NCBI GenBank assembly: GCA_022432975.1
Contig: CM039508.1
Location: 18,141,330-18,205,329 of the forward strand
From: Begonia masoniana
Lineage: Eukaryota > Streptophyta > Magnoliopsida > Cucurbitales > Begoniaceae
Length of the DNA stretch: 64,000 nt
Direction: 5' to 3'
Both the position numbers and the translations under genes were made by a program. How positions within the stretch are numbered: the stretch's first letter is position 1; every line of letters begins with the position of its first letter. The notes under the pieces are model-generated. The model did no database searches. It saw only the letters and a program-made list of their open reading frames with translations, and was not told the DNA's origin. This document shows, piece by piece, positions 48,101 through 59,050 of the stretch.

Positions 48101-49611
48101 ACTATAAATGTTGCTAGAGTTAGTCAATCTAAACAGAAGTACTAGAAATTTAAAGTCCTCATATCGCGTCTTAAAGGTCATTTTAGGAATGTCCCCTACA
48201 AGAACTTTCATCTAATGGTAACCAGATCTCAAATCAATTTTTAAAAAGTACATACATTTTCCTAGTTAATCAAATAGGTTGTCAATTCTCGACAACAAGT
48301 ATATATTTTCGACTGTCACATGATTCAACTTCTGATAATCGATACATAATCAAAGTGATCGTCCTGCTTCTTTGTAAATAAAAATGGTGCACCCCAAGGC
48401 GATTACTATTTCGAATAAAACTTTTTTGCAACAATTCATTCAATTGAGTACTCAACTCTTTCAATTCAGCATGAGCCTTGATGTATGAAGCAATTGAAAT
48501 TGGAGCAATACCGGGCACTAAGTCAATGGACGGTAGGGTGGCAAGCCATACAGATCCATAGGAAAAACATATGAGAAATCACAACAGATCAATGTCTCAG
48601 ATTCTTGCCTGACCGTAAAAAGGTCACCGCTCATAGCAAAAACACTCCCATAAAATTTCAATCTCCTATGACCACTCAAACAAGCTCGTAAAATAAGATT
48701 AATATGGGTCACATGTTTATTGCATGAATGCACCAGAACTTGTCCATCTTCTAACGTAAGGGTTATAGTTCTTCGATGACAATAAATTTTTACTTTATTA
48801 CGGCTCAACCAATCCATACCTAGGATCTTATCAAACTGATTCATAGGTATCACTATCAATCAACTGACAATTTGTGCTCGTTTATAATAAGAACAATAGA
48901 CTGAACCACAAGGTTCATTTCATAACTTTGATTCATATGGGTACTTAATATTAGGGGATTTTCTAACTTTTCCATATTTATAGCCATAACATGAATAATA
49001 GCTGTAGAAAAAAAAAGTGTAGCTCTCGTATCAAAAAATACATCACCATAGTATTAAATAAAAGAAGCGTACTGGTCAATAACGTCATGGCCAGTATGAT
49101 TAGAAACCTCAGACCGTACAACTGCATAAGTTTATCCAGTCATCTTTTCCTTACATTTTCTATTACCACCAAAACCGACTCCAAAAGAATGGGGAATTGA
49201 CCCTGCCATATGTCTAGTACATCCAGCAAGATTGGAATTAGATGCAAAACTTGCTGATATCTAGCAGACCTCTGAAAGTCGGAACCAACAAGCTTATATT
49301 GATGTTGATATAGAAGCCTGAAACTAGTTGACTTAGGAGTAAAAATTTGTTATCCAGAATGATTTTGTTGATTGTCTTAAATATCCTCTATAACCACCAA
49401 AACCATATTGAAATGGTGCAGAATTTGCTTGAGTAGATCTTTGATTCATTGGACAATTTTTCTTCAAATGTCCAGGTTACCCACAAGCATGACAAACATA
49501 TGAGACTGATCACCTACCAGCGTAAGGTGCTCCACTAGATTGACCACCAGCTTCGCTATGAGTAAATCTACCTTTGTTCATATCTTTTTTCTAATCTTGT
49601 CTGGTCAACTT
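45187..49611 (-). pseudogene. Gypsy gag C-terminus, protease, RT, RNase H, integrase remnants
   Basis: From right to left on the minus strand: a degenerate CCHC knuckle (CHACG.PGHLKKNC, about 49503-49450); protease-end segment MNQFDKILGMDWLSRNKVKI (48859-48750); RT start [20 protein letters not shown] (48510-48440); RT-RNase H part [15 protein letters not shown] and [16 protein letters not shown] (47929-47740), then TDSSRIDLG (RNase H); integrase remnants at 47400-46150; and a post-integrase segment GVKGKLAPRYVGSFQIIERV, LAYRLNL (46090-46013). The RT catalytic box is not readable. Frameshifts and stops are numerous, so this is a fossil. The hAT-like MITE splits LAYRLN from LPPQLS. Confidence 0.75.
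45285..46004. mobile_element. hAT-like MITE inserted in gypsy pol
   Basis: Flanking duplication GTAAATTC (45277-45284 and 46005-46012) is 8 bp. The ends are TAGAAGTGGGCGCGG and GCCCACCCTTA, which form imperfect terminal inverted repeats resembling the TAGGGGTGGGC ends of hAT elements. GC-rich GGTCCGG and GGTTCTC blocks recur near both ends. No transposase frame. Excision with one duplication restores RLNLPPQLS in the gypsy frame. Confidence 0.8.
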
Positions 49612-50092
49612 ACCTCTGTCAGGACCCGAACCAGCCCCGACTTGAGTAAGATTCCTGAGGTGGGAATTATTCAATGAAAGACTGAAGACAATTCAACGCA
49701 ACGACTTTCAAATATTTACCTACGTGGCTTCCTTAATTAAGATCTAAAGAACAAACCAATGAACCATAGACATTTATACTCGTCCAACAATTTTACATCA
49801 AACACCATAGTATAGCGGAAACAATAAAATAAAAATGAGTCACGACATGTGACTTTTCAACTCTGACAATAAAATCATAAATCATGATTGATCCTATGCC
49901 TCGTTGTACATTATTTACCTTTGACCTTGGTTTTTCCTGTCTTGTGAACGTTTCGATATCTGAAAAATAGAAATAATCTACAAATGAGCCTTACACCCAG
50001 CAAGTAAAACAAACACTTAGAATAATTAATCTAGACTATCCCAAAAACTAGGACCCATCATCCTCTATCCATCTCTACTTTGATTTTCTTTC

Positions 50093-50249
50093 TATTAGTT
50101 ATATTATATTATATTTATCAGTGCCTAACGATATTTTAGTCTATTTACTTTTCATTATAAACCTTAACTATATAAACTCTTTATGTGTATTTTGGTTAGC
50201 TTAATAGTTTAATAAGAAACCTTATTCTCTTTTTCTCTCTATGTTATCA
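50093..50249 (+). repeat. Copia 5' LTR (157 bp)
   Basis: TATTAGTTAT...ATGTTATCA. The first dinucleotide is TA rather than TG in both LTRs. It contains TATATAAACTC, a TATA-like box, near 50169. Confidence 0.9.
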
Positions 50250-50262
50250 TGGTATCAGAGCC
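50250..50262 (+). promoter_or_regulatory. Copia primer-binding site (tRNA-iMet)
   Basis: TGGTATCAGAGCC directly follows the LTR. Confidence 0.9.
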
Positions 50263-51008
50263 TCCATGCATGGATTCTCTTTGCTTAATTGAAGAAGTTA
50301 TAATCCAATCCACAACTTTCGCTGATTTGTTTATTTAGGGATTTTCAAATTCTGTTGATTTTGAAGATTTTCAACTCTGTTGATTTGGTTATTTGGGGAT
50401 TTCGAATTCTGTTGATTTGAGGATTTCGAATTTGAAAATTTCGTCTTTGTGTCTCTTTTATTATGGCTAGTCATAAGGATGATTCTCTTCAATTGATTAG
50501 TATTCAATTGGATGGTAAAAACTACACGTATTGGAGCTATGTTATAAAGAATTTTTTGCGTGGAAAATCTATGTGGAGCTATGTTACAGGTGTGCGGGTT
50601 AAACCTACAGACGACACAAACGATTATGCGGCCGTGGTTGACAATTGGGAGGCTGATAATTCAAAGATTATTACGTGGATTAACAATTCTGTCACTTACT
50701 CCATTGGTGTTCAGTTGGCTAAATATGAGACAGCTAAAGAGGTCTGGGATCATCTGGCTAGATTGTACACGCAGTCTAATTTCGCCAAACAGTATCAATT
50801 GGAGTCAGATATTCGCACACTTCAGCAGAATGATATGAGTATCCAAGAGTTTTATTCTGTCATGACTAATCTATGGGATCAGTTGGCTCTCACTGAGTCT
50901 GCAGAGCAGTGAGCATTTGAACCGTATATTTCTCGTAGAGAAGCACAACGTCTGGTACAGTTTTTGATGGCCATTCAGAATGATTTTGAGGGATTGCGTG
51001 GGACAATT

Positions 51009-51385
51009 TGTTACGACCCCTTATCCCAGCAAGATATTGTCCGCTCTGGGGATTGGGCCGTAGCCCAATATCCTCCCCTCACGGCTTTGTTTGGCGAGAA
51101 CTTCCCAGAAGGTCACCCAACCTGAAATTGCTCTCGCCGAAGCACTTTTAACTTCAGAGTTCTTATGAGATCCGTTGTCAATTGTGCTCCAAAACGCGTC
51201 TTGCTATGTTAGGAGGGTCTCTTTACATATGTTTCATTTCCACATACTTCCCCAAGCGATGTGGGATTGTGACGACCCCCTTTTTACGACCTGTCACCTT
51301 CCGGTTCGCCCGCGCGGACGTACTGCCATCCGGGTTCCGGTTCGTGCAGCCATCGTACCCATACGTGCATATTCGAGTCATCACA
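51009..51385 (-). repeat. Cassandra LTR (3' LTR in element orientation)
   Basis: Same length as its partner (377 bp), with about 15 visible differences. Confidence 0.9.
51098..51174 (-). promoter_or_regulatory. 5S rRNA-like pol III promoter segment in Cassandra LTR
   Basis: On the minus strand, AGTTAAAAGTGCTTCGGCGA corresponds to the 5S A-box region and GGTTGGGTGACCTTCTGGGA to the C-box region, in 5S order and spacing. Several substitutions separate it from functional 5S rRNA, so it is a promoter-like relic and not an rRNA gene. Confidence 0.85.
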
Positions 51386-51456
51386 ATCACCTTCCTTCGG
51401 GGGCCCAACGTCCTCGTTGGCCACATTTCCGGTTGGGTACATGCTTTGATACCATT

Positions 51457-51833
51457 TGTAACGACCCCAATTCCCAGCAAGATATTATCCGCTTTGAGGA
51501 TTGGGCCGCAGCCCAATATCCTCCCCTCACGGCTTTGTTTGGCGAGAACTTCCCGGAAGGTCACCCAACCTGGAATTGCTCTCGCCGAAGCACTTTTAAC
51601 TTCGGAGTTCTTATGGGATCCGTTGCCAATTGTGCTCCAAAACGCGTCTTGCTATGTTGGAAGGGTCTCTTTACATATGTTTCATTTCCACATACTTCCC
51701 CAAGCAATGTGGGATTGTGACGACCCCCTTTTTATGACCTGTCACCTTCCGGTTCGCCCGCGCAGACGTACCGCCATCCGGGTTCCGGTTCGTGCAGCCA
51801 TCGTACCCATACGTGCATATTCGAGTCATCACA
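51457..51833 (-). repeat. Cassandra LTR (5' LTR in element orientation)
   Basis: The PBS lies just to its left on the minus strand. Confidence 0.9.
51546..51622 (-). promoter_or_regulatory. 5S rRNA-like pol III promoter segment in Cassandra LTR (second copy)
   Basis: Same segment as in the other LTR, closer to 5S at the GGGATCC and CCGGGAAG positions. The internal control region (A, intermediate and C box) is recognisable. Confidence 0.85.
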
Positions 51834-52080
51834 CAATTCTACATCGTTATCCTCTTTCGTTTGTTGTTTCAGTGGTTAATGAACTATTAGCAGAGGAGAT
51901 TCGGCTTAAGTCTAAGGTAGATAAGGTGTCTGTCACACCTACGACTCCATCCGTCACCAGTCTCCGCCGAGCAACCAAAACAGACCAGCTCCTAAGGTCT
52001 CTCCAGATGAATGTGCTTTCTGCAAGGGGTAAGGTCATTGGAAGGCTCAGTGTCCAAAATTGCTAAGTAAAGGCAAACAA

Positions 52081-54125
52081 CAACAGCAACAATGACCACC
52101 GCAACAACAACTCCCGCCGCAGACTGCTCCATGGCCGTATCGCCCACCTCAGTCCAACAATGCAGTTGCTGCCCCGTCTTTGGATCCATATATGTTTGAG
52201 CAGTTTCAGCAGTTCCTTACTTCACAGCCTCATGCCATGTCAGCCTCCTCTCCTAATGGTTTGTCTTTGTCTGCTAATTCAGGTAAATCGTCTCCCTTAT
52301 GGATCTTAGATTCAGGTGCTTCTCATCATATGTCTCCTGATATTGATTCTTTTACGTCTGTTACTTCTGCTCCCTCTCTGTTTGTCATGACCGCCGATGG
52401 TACTCCAATGCCATTGGTAGGAATTGGCTCTGTTCGCACATCTCGTTTATCTCTATCAGATGTATACCATATTCCTAGTCTAACCTTAAATCTTGCATCA
52501 GTTGGTCAATTGTGTTATTCTGGTATCTTAGTTCTTTTTACTTCTATCAATTGTTGTGTTTAGGACCCGCAATCTCAGAAGGTGATTGAGACAGGCCGTA
52601 GGGAAGGGGGACTCTATGTTTTGAATGAGCTCAAAGTATCAGATGTTGCTGCCTCTAGTGTGGATTTGTCGTCTTTTCTTTTGAGTCGTTCATCTTTTGA
52701 TTTTTATCTTTAGCACTCTCGTTTGTGTCATGTTTCTGCGTCTCGTTTACAATTTTGTTGTCTACAGGAGTTTTAGGTCATTTAGCCAGTCATGATATTT
52801 CTAATTGTCGGTGTTGTAAACTGGATAAATTTTCAGCCTTGCCTTTTTATAAAAGTATTTCTTTTTCCATTGCGCCATTTGATCTTGTGTATTCTGATGT
52901 GTGGGGACCCTCTCCTGTATCCACCAAAGGAGGTTCTAGATATTATGTTTCGTTCATTGATGATTTCACTCATTATATTTGGGTTTACCTTATGAAATAC
53001 AGGTCTAATTGCCTTACCATATTCAGTAACTTTAGAGCTCTTGTGAAAACCCAACACTCATATGTCATTAAACGTTTTCGGTGTGATTTGGGGGGTGAAT
53101 ACACTTCTAACAATTTTTCTCAGTTACTTGCTTCTGATGGGACTATCCACCAAACCTCGTGTACAGACACTCCTCAACAAAATGGTGTTGCTGAAAGAAA
53201 ATATCGCCATCTTGTTGAAACAGCCCGTTCGTTCTTGTTGTCAGCCGAGGTTCCTAGTGAATTTTGGGGGGAGGCAGTACTTACAGGTGCTCATGTGATC
53301 AACAGAATTTCAATATCTCATAATTCAGGTTTGTCTTCTTTTGAAAAGTTATATGGTCATTCACTTGATTATTCCTCGTTGCGCGTCTTTGGTTGTACTT
53401 GCTTTGTTCTTCGACCACATGTTGAGCGTAATAAATTATCTCCTCGGTCCGCCTTATGTGTCTTTTTGGGTTATGGTGTTGGTCAAAAGAGATATCGTTG
53501 TTTTGATTTAGTTAGTCAAAAACTATATGTCTCGCGTCATGTTGTGTTTTTAGAACATATTCCATTTTTTTCTGTTCCTGCTAGTTCTCATCACATGACA
53601 CAGTCAGATTTAGTTCGTATTGATCCTTTCGATACCGACCCCAACAAAGTTCTATCGGATACTTTGGTTCACGAGGCATCCACCTCCCATGCCCCTGCTC
53701 CTATGACCACCCAGTTGTCGGATGAGATTGCAGACGATCCTCCTTTACGACAGTCTACTCGTACTCGTAAGTCTACTAAACTCCCTGATTTTGAGTACTC
53801 TTCTTATTCTACTGCCTTTGTTTCCTTTGTTGCCTCTGTTCATCATCTTTCTGAGCCTTTGTCCTATAGAGAGGCAGTTTGTGATCCCCTTTGGCAGGCT
53901 ACTATGGCTGAGGAACTTACTGCTCTACATCAGACTCATACATGCGATTTGGTTTTGCTGCCATTTGGAAAACATACCATTAGTTCTCGTTGGGTCTACA
54001 AGATTAAAACTAAATCCGATGGATCTATTGAACGATATAAGGCCCGACTTGTTGCTAAAGGCTATTCTCAGGAGTATGGCATGGATTATGACGAAATTTT
54101 TGCTCCTGTTGCAAAAATGACGACT
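52081..54125 (+). pseudogene. Copia protease, integrase and start of RT
   Basis: A Q/P-rich linker leads to protease LWILDSGASHHMSPD (DSGA at about 52309). Stops at 52561 and 52711 split it from the pre-integrase HSRLCHVSASRL. Integrase follows: APFDLVYSDVWGPSPV, YYVSFIDDFTHYIWVYLMKY, and TPQQNGVAERKYRHLVETAR with the catalytic Glu. Conserved LRVFGCTCFVLRPH and CVFLGYG follow. The RT start WQATMAEELTALHQTHTCDL, RWVYKIKTKSDGSIERYKAR and FAPVAKMTTVR runs to 54130, where a solo LTR interrupts it. The 52725-54158 frame is long and largely intact. Enzymes would act in cytoplasmic particles and, for integrase, the nucleus. Confidence 0.88.
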
Positions 54126-55239
54126 GTTCGTGTAACACCCGGAAACCTTGACTTCTAGTTTTAAGTTATAATTGCCGAGTTTTAAATTGTAAGCAATTAT
54201 AGAGTTTTAATTCGTGGAAATAGTAAATTAAGTCCAAATGGCCAACGGGAAGTTTCGTTAGAGCCCTAAGAATAAATAGGAATATTTGGAGGAATAAGGG
54301 AATTTTGGAGAAGTTAAACCGATAGGGGAAGTAACAATTAGAGCTAAGGAAACATCAAAAGGGCATTTAGGTAATTGTTAAAGTCAAAATTTAATAAAAA
54401 CCTAAGGTTCCTCTCTCTCTTCCTCACTTCTCCTCCACGCACGAAACTCTCTCCCTCTCTTTGGCGATTTCTTCCTTTCTCCATCGCCATCTCCAACGGT
54501 TCGATCTCTACTCCGATTCCGGCGTTTTCTTCTCCAAGTTTCTTCCCCAAATCAATCCTCTAGGTGAGTTCTACATTCTAGGAAAGTTATTTGTGGTGTT
54601 AGGGTTTGTTTTGAGTTAGGGTTTGTGAAGAAAACTTAGGGTTTTTGTTAGAAATCGCTAGGGTTGTTTATTTATTACTCATTAATGATGTATTAGTAAT
54701 TATTGAGATTGTTGGAGTAGATTGATGATGTTGGTTGAGGTTTAATGTTAAGTTTAGGTTGTTGAAAATGATTTTGTAAAGTATTAATGGAGTTTTGAAG
54801 TTGGTGAGCACCACGTGCTCGATGAAATGCCTAGAAGAAATGAATTAGAGTTTTTGGAAGAGTTTGTCCTAGCTCGAGAAGTCGATTGTTTAGATTCGAT
54901 GTTTGAAAGTCGATATTAATGATGTGTTGTTAAATGCTCTAGGTAACCCAAGCTCAAAGGACGGTGCTCGGCATATTTAGGACGCCAGGTAAGTGAGCGT
55001 TAGGCTTTCCGGCCACTAAGGCCCTACGTCGTACAATGTTGATGATGTTTGATGTGATGAAAAAGGTGGAAATAGGGGTTGGTAGAAAGGACGGGTAGTT
55101 TTAGGTAGTGCTTTAGTGATTTAAGTAGTGCTCGTTTGATAAGTTTTTCCTTACGTATGTATTACCTCATGCATCATGTTTTACTAAAGTGCATACGAAC
55201 TATTTATGAGCATGTTTTATGAAAATGTTGAATTAAAGA

Positions 55240-55248
55240 ATGATGATG

Positions 55249-55335
<87 letters not shown>

Positions 55336-55336
55336 G
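55240..55336. repeat. 7-bp microsatellite-like array
   Basis: GATGAAT repeated about 13-14 times, nearly perfect, inside the solo LTR. Confidence 0.9.
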
Positions 55337-55442
55337 AACTACGGGGCAATTCACAAATGAACTACGGGGCAAGTCACAAATGTACAACGGGGCAAGTCAC
55401 GAATGTACTACGGGGCAAGTCATGAATGTACTACGGGGCAAG
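55337..55442. repeat. 23-bp minisatellite, about 4.6 copies
   Basis: Units like ACTACGGGGCAAGTCACGAA plus TGT follow the 7-bp array directly. Copies differ at a few positions. Confidence 0.85.
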
Positions 55443-56154
55443 AAAACGGTTTAAAAGAAATGGAACGAAAATGTTTTATAAATGTCATGCATATATGTAA
55501 AGTAATGTTTAGTACGCTCCTTACTAAGCATTAGGCTTAATGGATTTATTGTATGATGTAGGTGACGAGAACGAAGGTGAGGGACCTCTTTACGATGACC
55601 AAGTATAGATGGTCGGTGGCGGAGCTCGTGGCGGCGGAGCTTGTTTTGGCAGGGCGGGTTGACTCACGGTTAGGTGTTTTGAGAGTTTTTGGGTATTGTT
55701 GGGATAATGATGAATTTGATGAATTTTTAGTACGTTTAGATATGTTTTAGGATGTCTGGTGATTGTATAGTGTTTTGAAACGTTTTTGATTGTTTTTAAA
55801 ACAGGTAGGATTGTTAAACGTTTAAACGGAACCACGCGGTTCGTTTATTTGAAATTCATTTGTATGTTAAAGTGATTTGTGTTGATTATGAATTTTGGGT
55901 AAATTAGTGTGGAAGTGTTAGGGTGAGAAGTACGTGATGAATTGTGTTGTGTTTGGGGGTTTGAATAAATGTTATGTTTGAAGAATGTTTTAAGGATGTC
56001 TGTAAGATAATTGTGTGAAGAGAAAATGAAAGAAGAAAAGGGGTTGATGAGTGTTAGGCTTTGTGTGTATTTGGTGTTGTGAGTTTTGGATTTTATGTGG
56101 AGTGCAGGGGCGAAGTGAAGAAAATGAAAGAAAAAGAAAGAGAGAAAAGAAGAA

Positions 56155-56412
56155 GCTCGGCTCTCTGGAGAAAATCCAGAGAGTCTGGCGAGTGTTCGCC
56201 TCTGGGAGGCGAGTAATCGCTTCTCAGGCAAAATGAGGCGATGCTCTCTGGAGAAATCCAGAGAGCGTGGCGACTAATCGCCACAAATATGTGGCGATGA
56301 GTCGCCACTGGCGAATTACAACAGGCGATTACTCGCCTGTTGTAATCGCCATACCTAGGAAAGGTATGGGCGATCAATAGCCACTTTTGTGGCTATTGAT
56401 CGCCACCCCACT
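56155..56412. repeat. Hairpin cluster in solo LTR
   Basis: Stem-loops include two CTCTCTGGA/TCCAGAGAG units, GGCGACTAATCGCCAC with GTGGCGATGAGTCGCC, AACAGGCGA/TCGCCTGTT, and a perfect 16-bp stem GGCGATCAATAGCCAC/GTGGCTATTGATCGCC with a 4-base loop near 56368-56403. It lies 230-480 bp from the LTR end, as in related LTRs. Confidence 0.85.
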
Positions 56413-57089
56413 TATAAAAAAAAGGTTTTAAATTTTATTTATTATTTAATTGTTTTAAAGGTTTTATTTATTTTAAGTTTTAATGGTTTTATGGATTGTT
56501 TTAAAAGAGTTACTAAACAAACTTCAATTTCAGTTCCGATTTCGATTTTGATTAAGAATTCCGCTCATGTACAGTTAAAGTGAAAGTTTAAAAAAAAAAA
56601 AAAAAAAAAAACGATATCACGGGTAAGGGTCGTGACAGTTCGCACTTTGATTGCAGTTACTTCTGTTTGTCTGTAACGCCCCGAGTTATCTGAACCCGGT
56701 TTGTCACGCTATGCCCGTACATGACTAAAAATTTCAACCGTATATTTTTTTATTAAAAACTTGCAGCGGAAATCGCTTAAGTAAAAATAATGTTAAACAA
56801 AGCTATTGTACAATGCTTAAGTACTCAGTTGGAATTTTGAGGAATAATCGGCAAAAGGAATAAAGGATTAAATCGCAGTATACTTCATAAATTTCGAAAG
56901 TCAAACGCATCGCCCGCTGGACAAAGTCAACAGAAGGGCTGGAGCAGAAAATGGAAAACATCATCCGGTGGCAAAACGACAAAGTGTTCTCTACATCATC
57001 CGATGGATTTACACACGACATCCATCGGTCACTAAACGACAAAAGACTCTCTACATCATCCGGTGGGTTTACACACGGCATCCACCGGT

Positions 57090-57425
57090 CACTAAATGAC
57101 AAAATGCACTCTACATTTTCCGATGACGTCAGCCAGATGATTTTCCTTCATCTGATCGACTTTGCTCTACATCCACCGGTGACTAGACGACAAAATACAC
57201 TCTACATCTTCCGATGACATCAGCCAGATGATTTTCCTTCATCCGATCGACTTTACTTTACATCCACCGGTGACTAGACGACAAAATACACTCTACATCT
57301 TCCGATGACGTCAGCCAGATGATTTTCCTTCATCCGATCGACTTTACTCTACATCCACCGGTGACTAGACGACAAAATACACTCTACATCTTCCGATGAC
57401 GTCAGCCAGATGATTTCCTTCATCC
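57090..57425. repeat. 91-bp tandem repeat, about 3.7 copies
   Basis: GATGACRTCAGCCAGATGAT recurs at 57122, 57213, 57304 and 57395, a constant 91-bp period. Units carry CATCCGATCG and CATCCACCGGTGACTAGACG. Shorter related CATCCGGTGG units precede it from 56960. Confidence 0.9.
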
Positions 57426-58159
57426 GATAGACTTAAACTTGCACCTTCCGACTGGGTAAACTGCATACGCCGATCACTAAGCAACAAACTCTCTACTTAT
57501 ATCTTCTGATAGACACCTAACTATAACCCGACATCTACTGTTAGACTTCATCTACCGACAGCGAACAAAATATCATCTTCCGACAAAACAAGCTATATTT
57601 ACCGATCACTAAACGATAGAGTTTGTTCTATATCATCCGATAGCTTCCACTGAAGACATCTTCCGATAGACAACAGAACAACAACTTAACCTACAGAAAA
57701 GAATTTACTCACTCACTGAAACCATTCAAAAACATTTCAAACCATTACATTACTAAAAATCCAGTGAGTGCCAACATTAAATCCCAACAGAACACTATCA
57801 TAAAAAAAAAGAAACTCAAAAACGTATTCAAAACATCAGAATCACTCATGTCATGAATACTCAACAAATTTAAATTGAAACACTGTCAACTAAACTTTCA
57901 CATTACTGACACCAGTTAACCCGCCTCATCAGTTTACCAGGTCGAAACATGAATGTGCTCCTCCAACCAGCCTATCCCTCAGTGAACTCAGAGAATTCAC
58001 CTGTAGTATCCTCAACACTTACATCACAAAACTCATCTATTAGCCTAATGCTAAGTAAGTAAAGCAGTAATGAAATGCATCGCTGAAACATAAATTCCTA
58101 AATATGCAAGTTCTATTTTCTCATCTCAGTTGCATACACATACGTTCATAAACTAATTT

Positions 58160-58352
58160 GATCCCTTGGTTCCCTTGGGAGTGAGATCAAATCTCCCAAT
58201 GTCAGACATCCTCTACTCAATTAAGGGGCGGATGAATTCCCTTAATAGCTGATCTGATCTCATGGTTCCCTTGGGAGTGGGATCAATTCTCCCAATGTCA
58301 TACATCCTCTACTCGATTAAGGGGCGGATTAGTTCCCTTAATAGTTTGTCTG
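58160..58352. repeat. 97-bp tandem duplication
   Basis: GGTTCCCTTGGGAGTG...CCCTTAATAG occurs twice (about 58168 and 58265). Each copy holds internal inverted GATC and TTAAGGG/CCCTTAA segments. Confidence 0.8.
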
Positions 58353-59050
58353 TCACATTCAGTTTATACCTTACCATTCTTATATGGAAATTCATTTTCG
58401 TAGTCTTTCAAAACATGATGCATGACATACAAAATCATTCACAAAATACACAACCCTACTGTTTTGTGATGTAGGCCCGAATGCACATGCATACTTTACT
58501 TACATGGTCTTCTGGATGGTTTGATTGAAATCTCCTCCGGGAATTAGCCCGAACCTAAATCCATGAACCGATCATTAGTTAAACCCTCACTAAACTTCAT
58601 CCTACTCAACCAGAGTCCTAAGGAAACTAATTGAGAACTCTGGTGATAATGCATTCCCGATACTGCACTAAACTGAAACTGACACTCATCTATAGCATCC
58701 TCAAAACCCTCGCATTGGACTCCCTCGGCTATCTAACTACTAAAATATAAGAATGGGAAGAACTTACTTAGATAGACGAAGAGTCTGGTGGGAGGTTCGC
58801 CGAGAGCTCCGCTGAGCTTGAGCTGGACACCGAAATAAATAAATGAAGAAACAGTGGCGGCTACAGTGCATAAATCTCTAAACCCCTTCCCTTAAATAGG
58901 TTATCTACTTCAAAATTGCCAAATTACATAAGTGCCCTTGCTTAGTCACTCATTAACCTAACCAACAACTTCCCCAATCCATTCACGAAATTGCACATCA
59001 TTAATTGATAAGTTAAATTCGGTTTAATTGAAACCGGGTGCTACATTGTC

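Larger units (their letters stand above)
51009..51833 (-). mobile_element. Cassandra TRIM retrotransposon with 5S-rRNA-like LTRs
   Basis: Two 377-bp direct repeats (51009-51385 and 51457-51833), each TGTWACGACC...GTCATCACA, flank only 71 bp. TSD CAATT lies at 51004-51008 and 51834-51838. On the minus strand the internal segment begins AATGGTATCAAAGCATG, a PBS against initiator tRNA-Met, and ends in a GAAGGAAGGTGAT purine tract, so the element reads on the minus strand. Each LTR holds a 77-bp segment matching 5S rRNA, the hallmark of Cassandra. There is no coding capacity, so mobility depends on other elements. Removing it restores GLRGTILHRYPLS in the copia gag. Confidence 0.93.
50463..52080 (+). 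pseudogene. Copia gag, interrupted by Cassandra
   Basis: ATG 50463 opens MASHKDDSLQLISIQLDGKN, YTYWSYVIKNFLRGKSMWSY and VWDHLARLYTQSNFAKQYQL, the typical gag of plant copia elements (UBN2-like). A TGA at 50910 breaks it; the frame resumes AFEPYISRREAQRLVQFLMA to GLRGTI at 51008. The Cassandra insertion follows, and LHRYPLSFVVSVVNELLAEE continues it from 51839. The zinc knuckle CAFCKG.GHWKAQC (about 52012-52055) has an in-frame stop. The product would have formed particles; this copy cannot. Confidence 0.85.
54131..56637 (+). mobile_element. Solo LTR (gypsy-like family) in copia RT
   Basis: TGTAACACCCGG...AAGGGTCGTGACA, 2507 bp, with TSD GTTCG at 54126-54130 and 56638-56642. Excision restores TTVRTLIAVTSVC, the conserved copia RT segment. 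Landmarks shared with the LTRs at 1 and 22575: CT-rich 5' UTR near 54410, GCCAGGTAAGTGAGCG near 54983, GATGTAGGTGACGAG near 55555, AAACGGAACCACGCGGTTCG near 55825, and a hairpin cluster at 56155-56410. No ORF is credible. Confidence 0.9.
56672..59045 (-). mobile_element. Solo LTR (gypsy-like family), minus strand, in copia RT
   Basis: TGTAACGCCCCGAG...ACCGGGTGCTACA, 2374 bp, with TSD TTGTC at 56667-56671 and 59046-59050. Excision restores VTSVCRWRISQMDVKNAFL. Its minus-strand start TGTAGCACCCGG and ACATCACAAAACTCA-type landmarks (complement of the TGTAGGTGA block) place it with the other long LTRs. Confidence 0.9.

Noticed and set aside
51098..51622. Possible 5S rRNA genes
   Set aside because: Segments are about 77 bp, diverged, and lie at identical places in both LTRs of a TRIM; they are Cassandra promoter relics.
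51182..52066. 294-aa plus-strand ORF across Cassandra and copia gag
   Set aside because: It is a chance fusion of LTR sequence with the gag continuation from 51839; only the latter part is coding-derived.
55337..55442. Regularly spaced repeats resembling a CRISPR array
   Set aside because: Units are directly adjacent 23-bp minisatellite copies without unique spacers, in a plant LTR.
56951..57217. 88-aa ORF with repeated HRSLNDK motifs
   Set aside because: Translation of the tandem repeat in a solo LTR.
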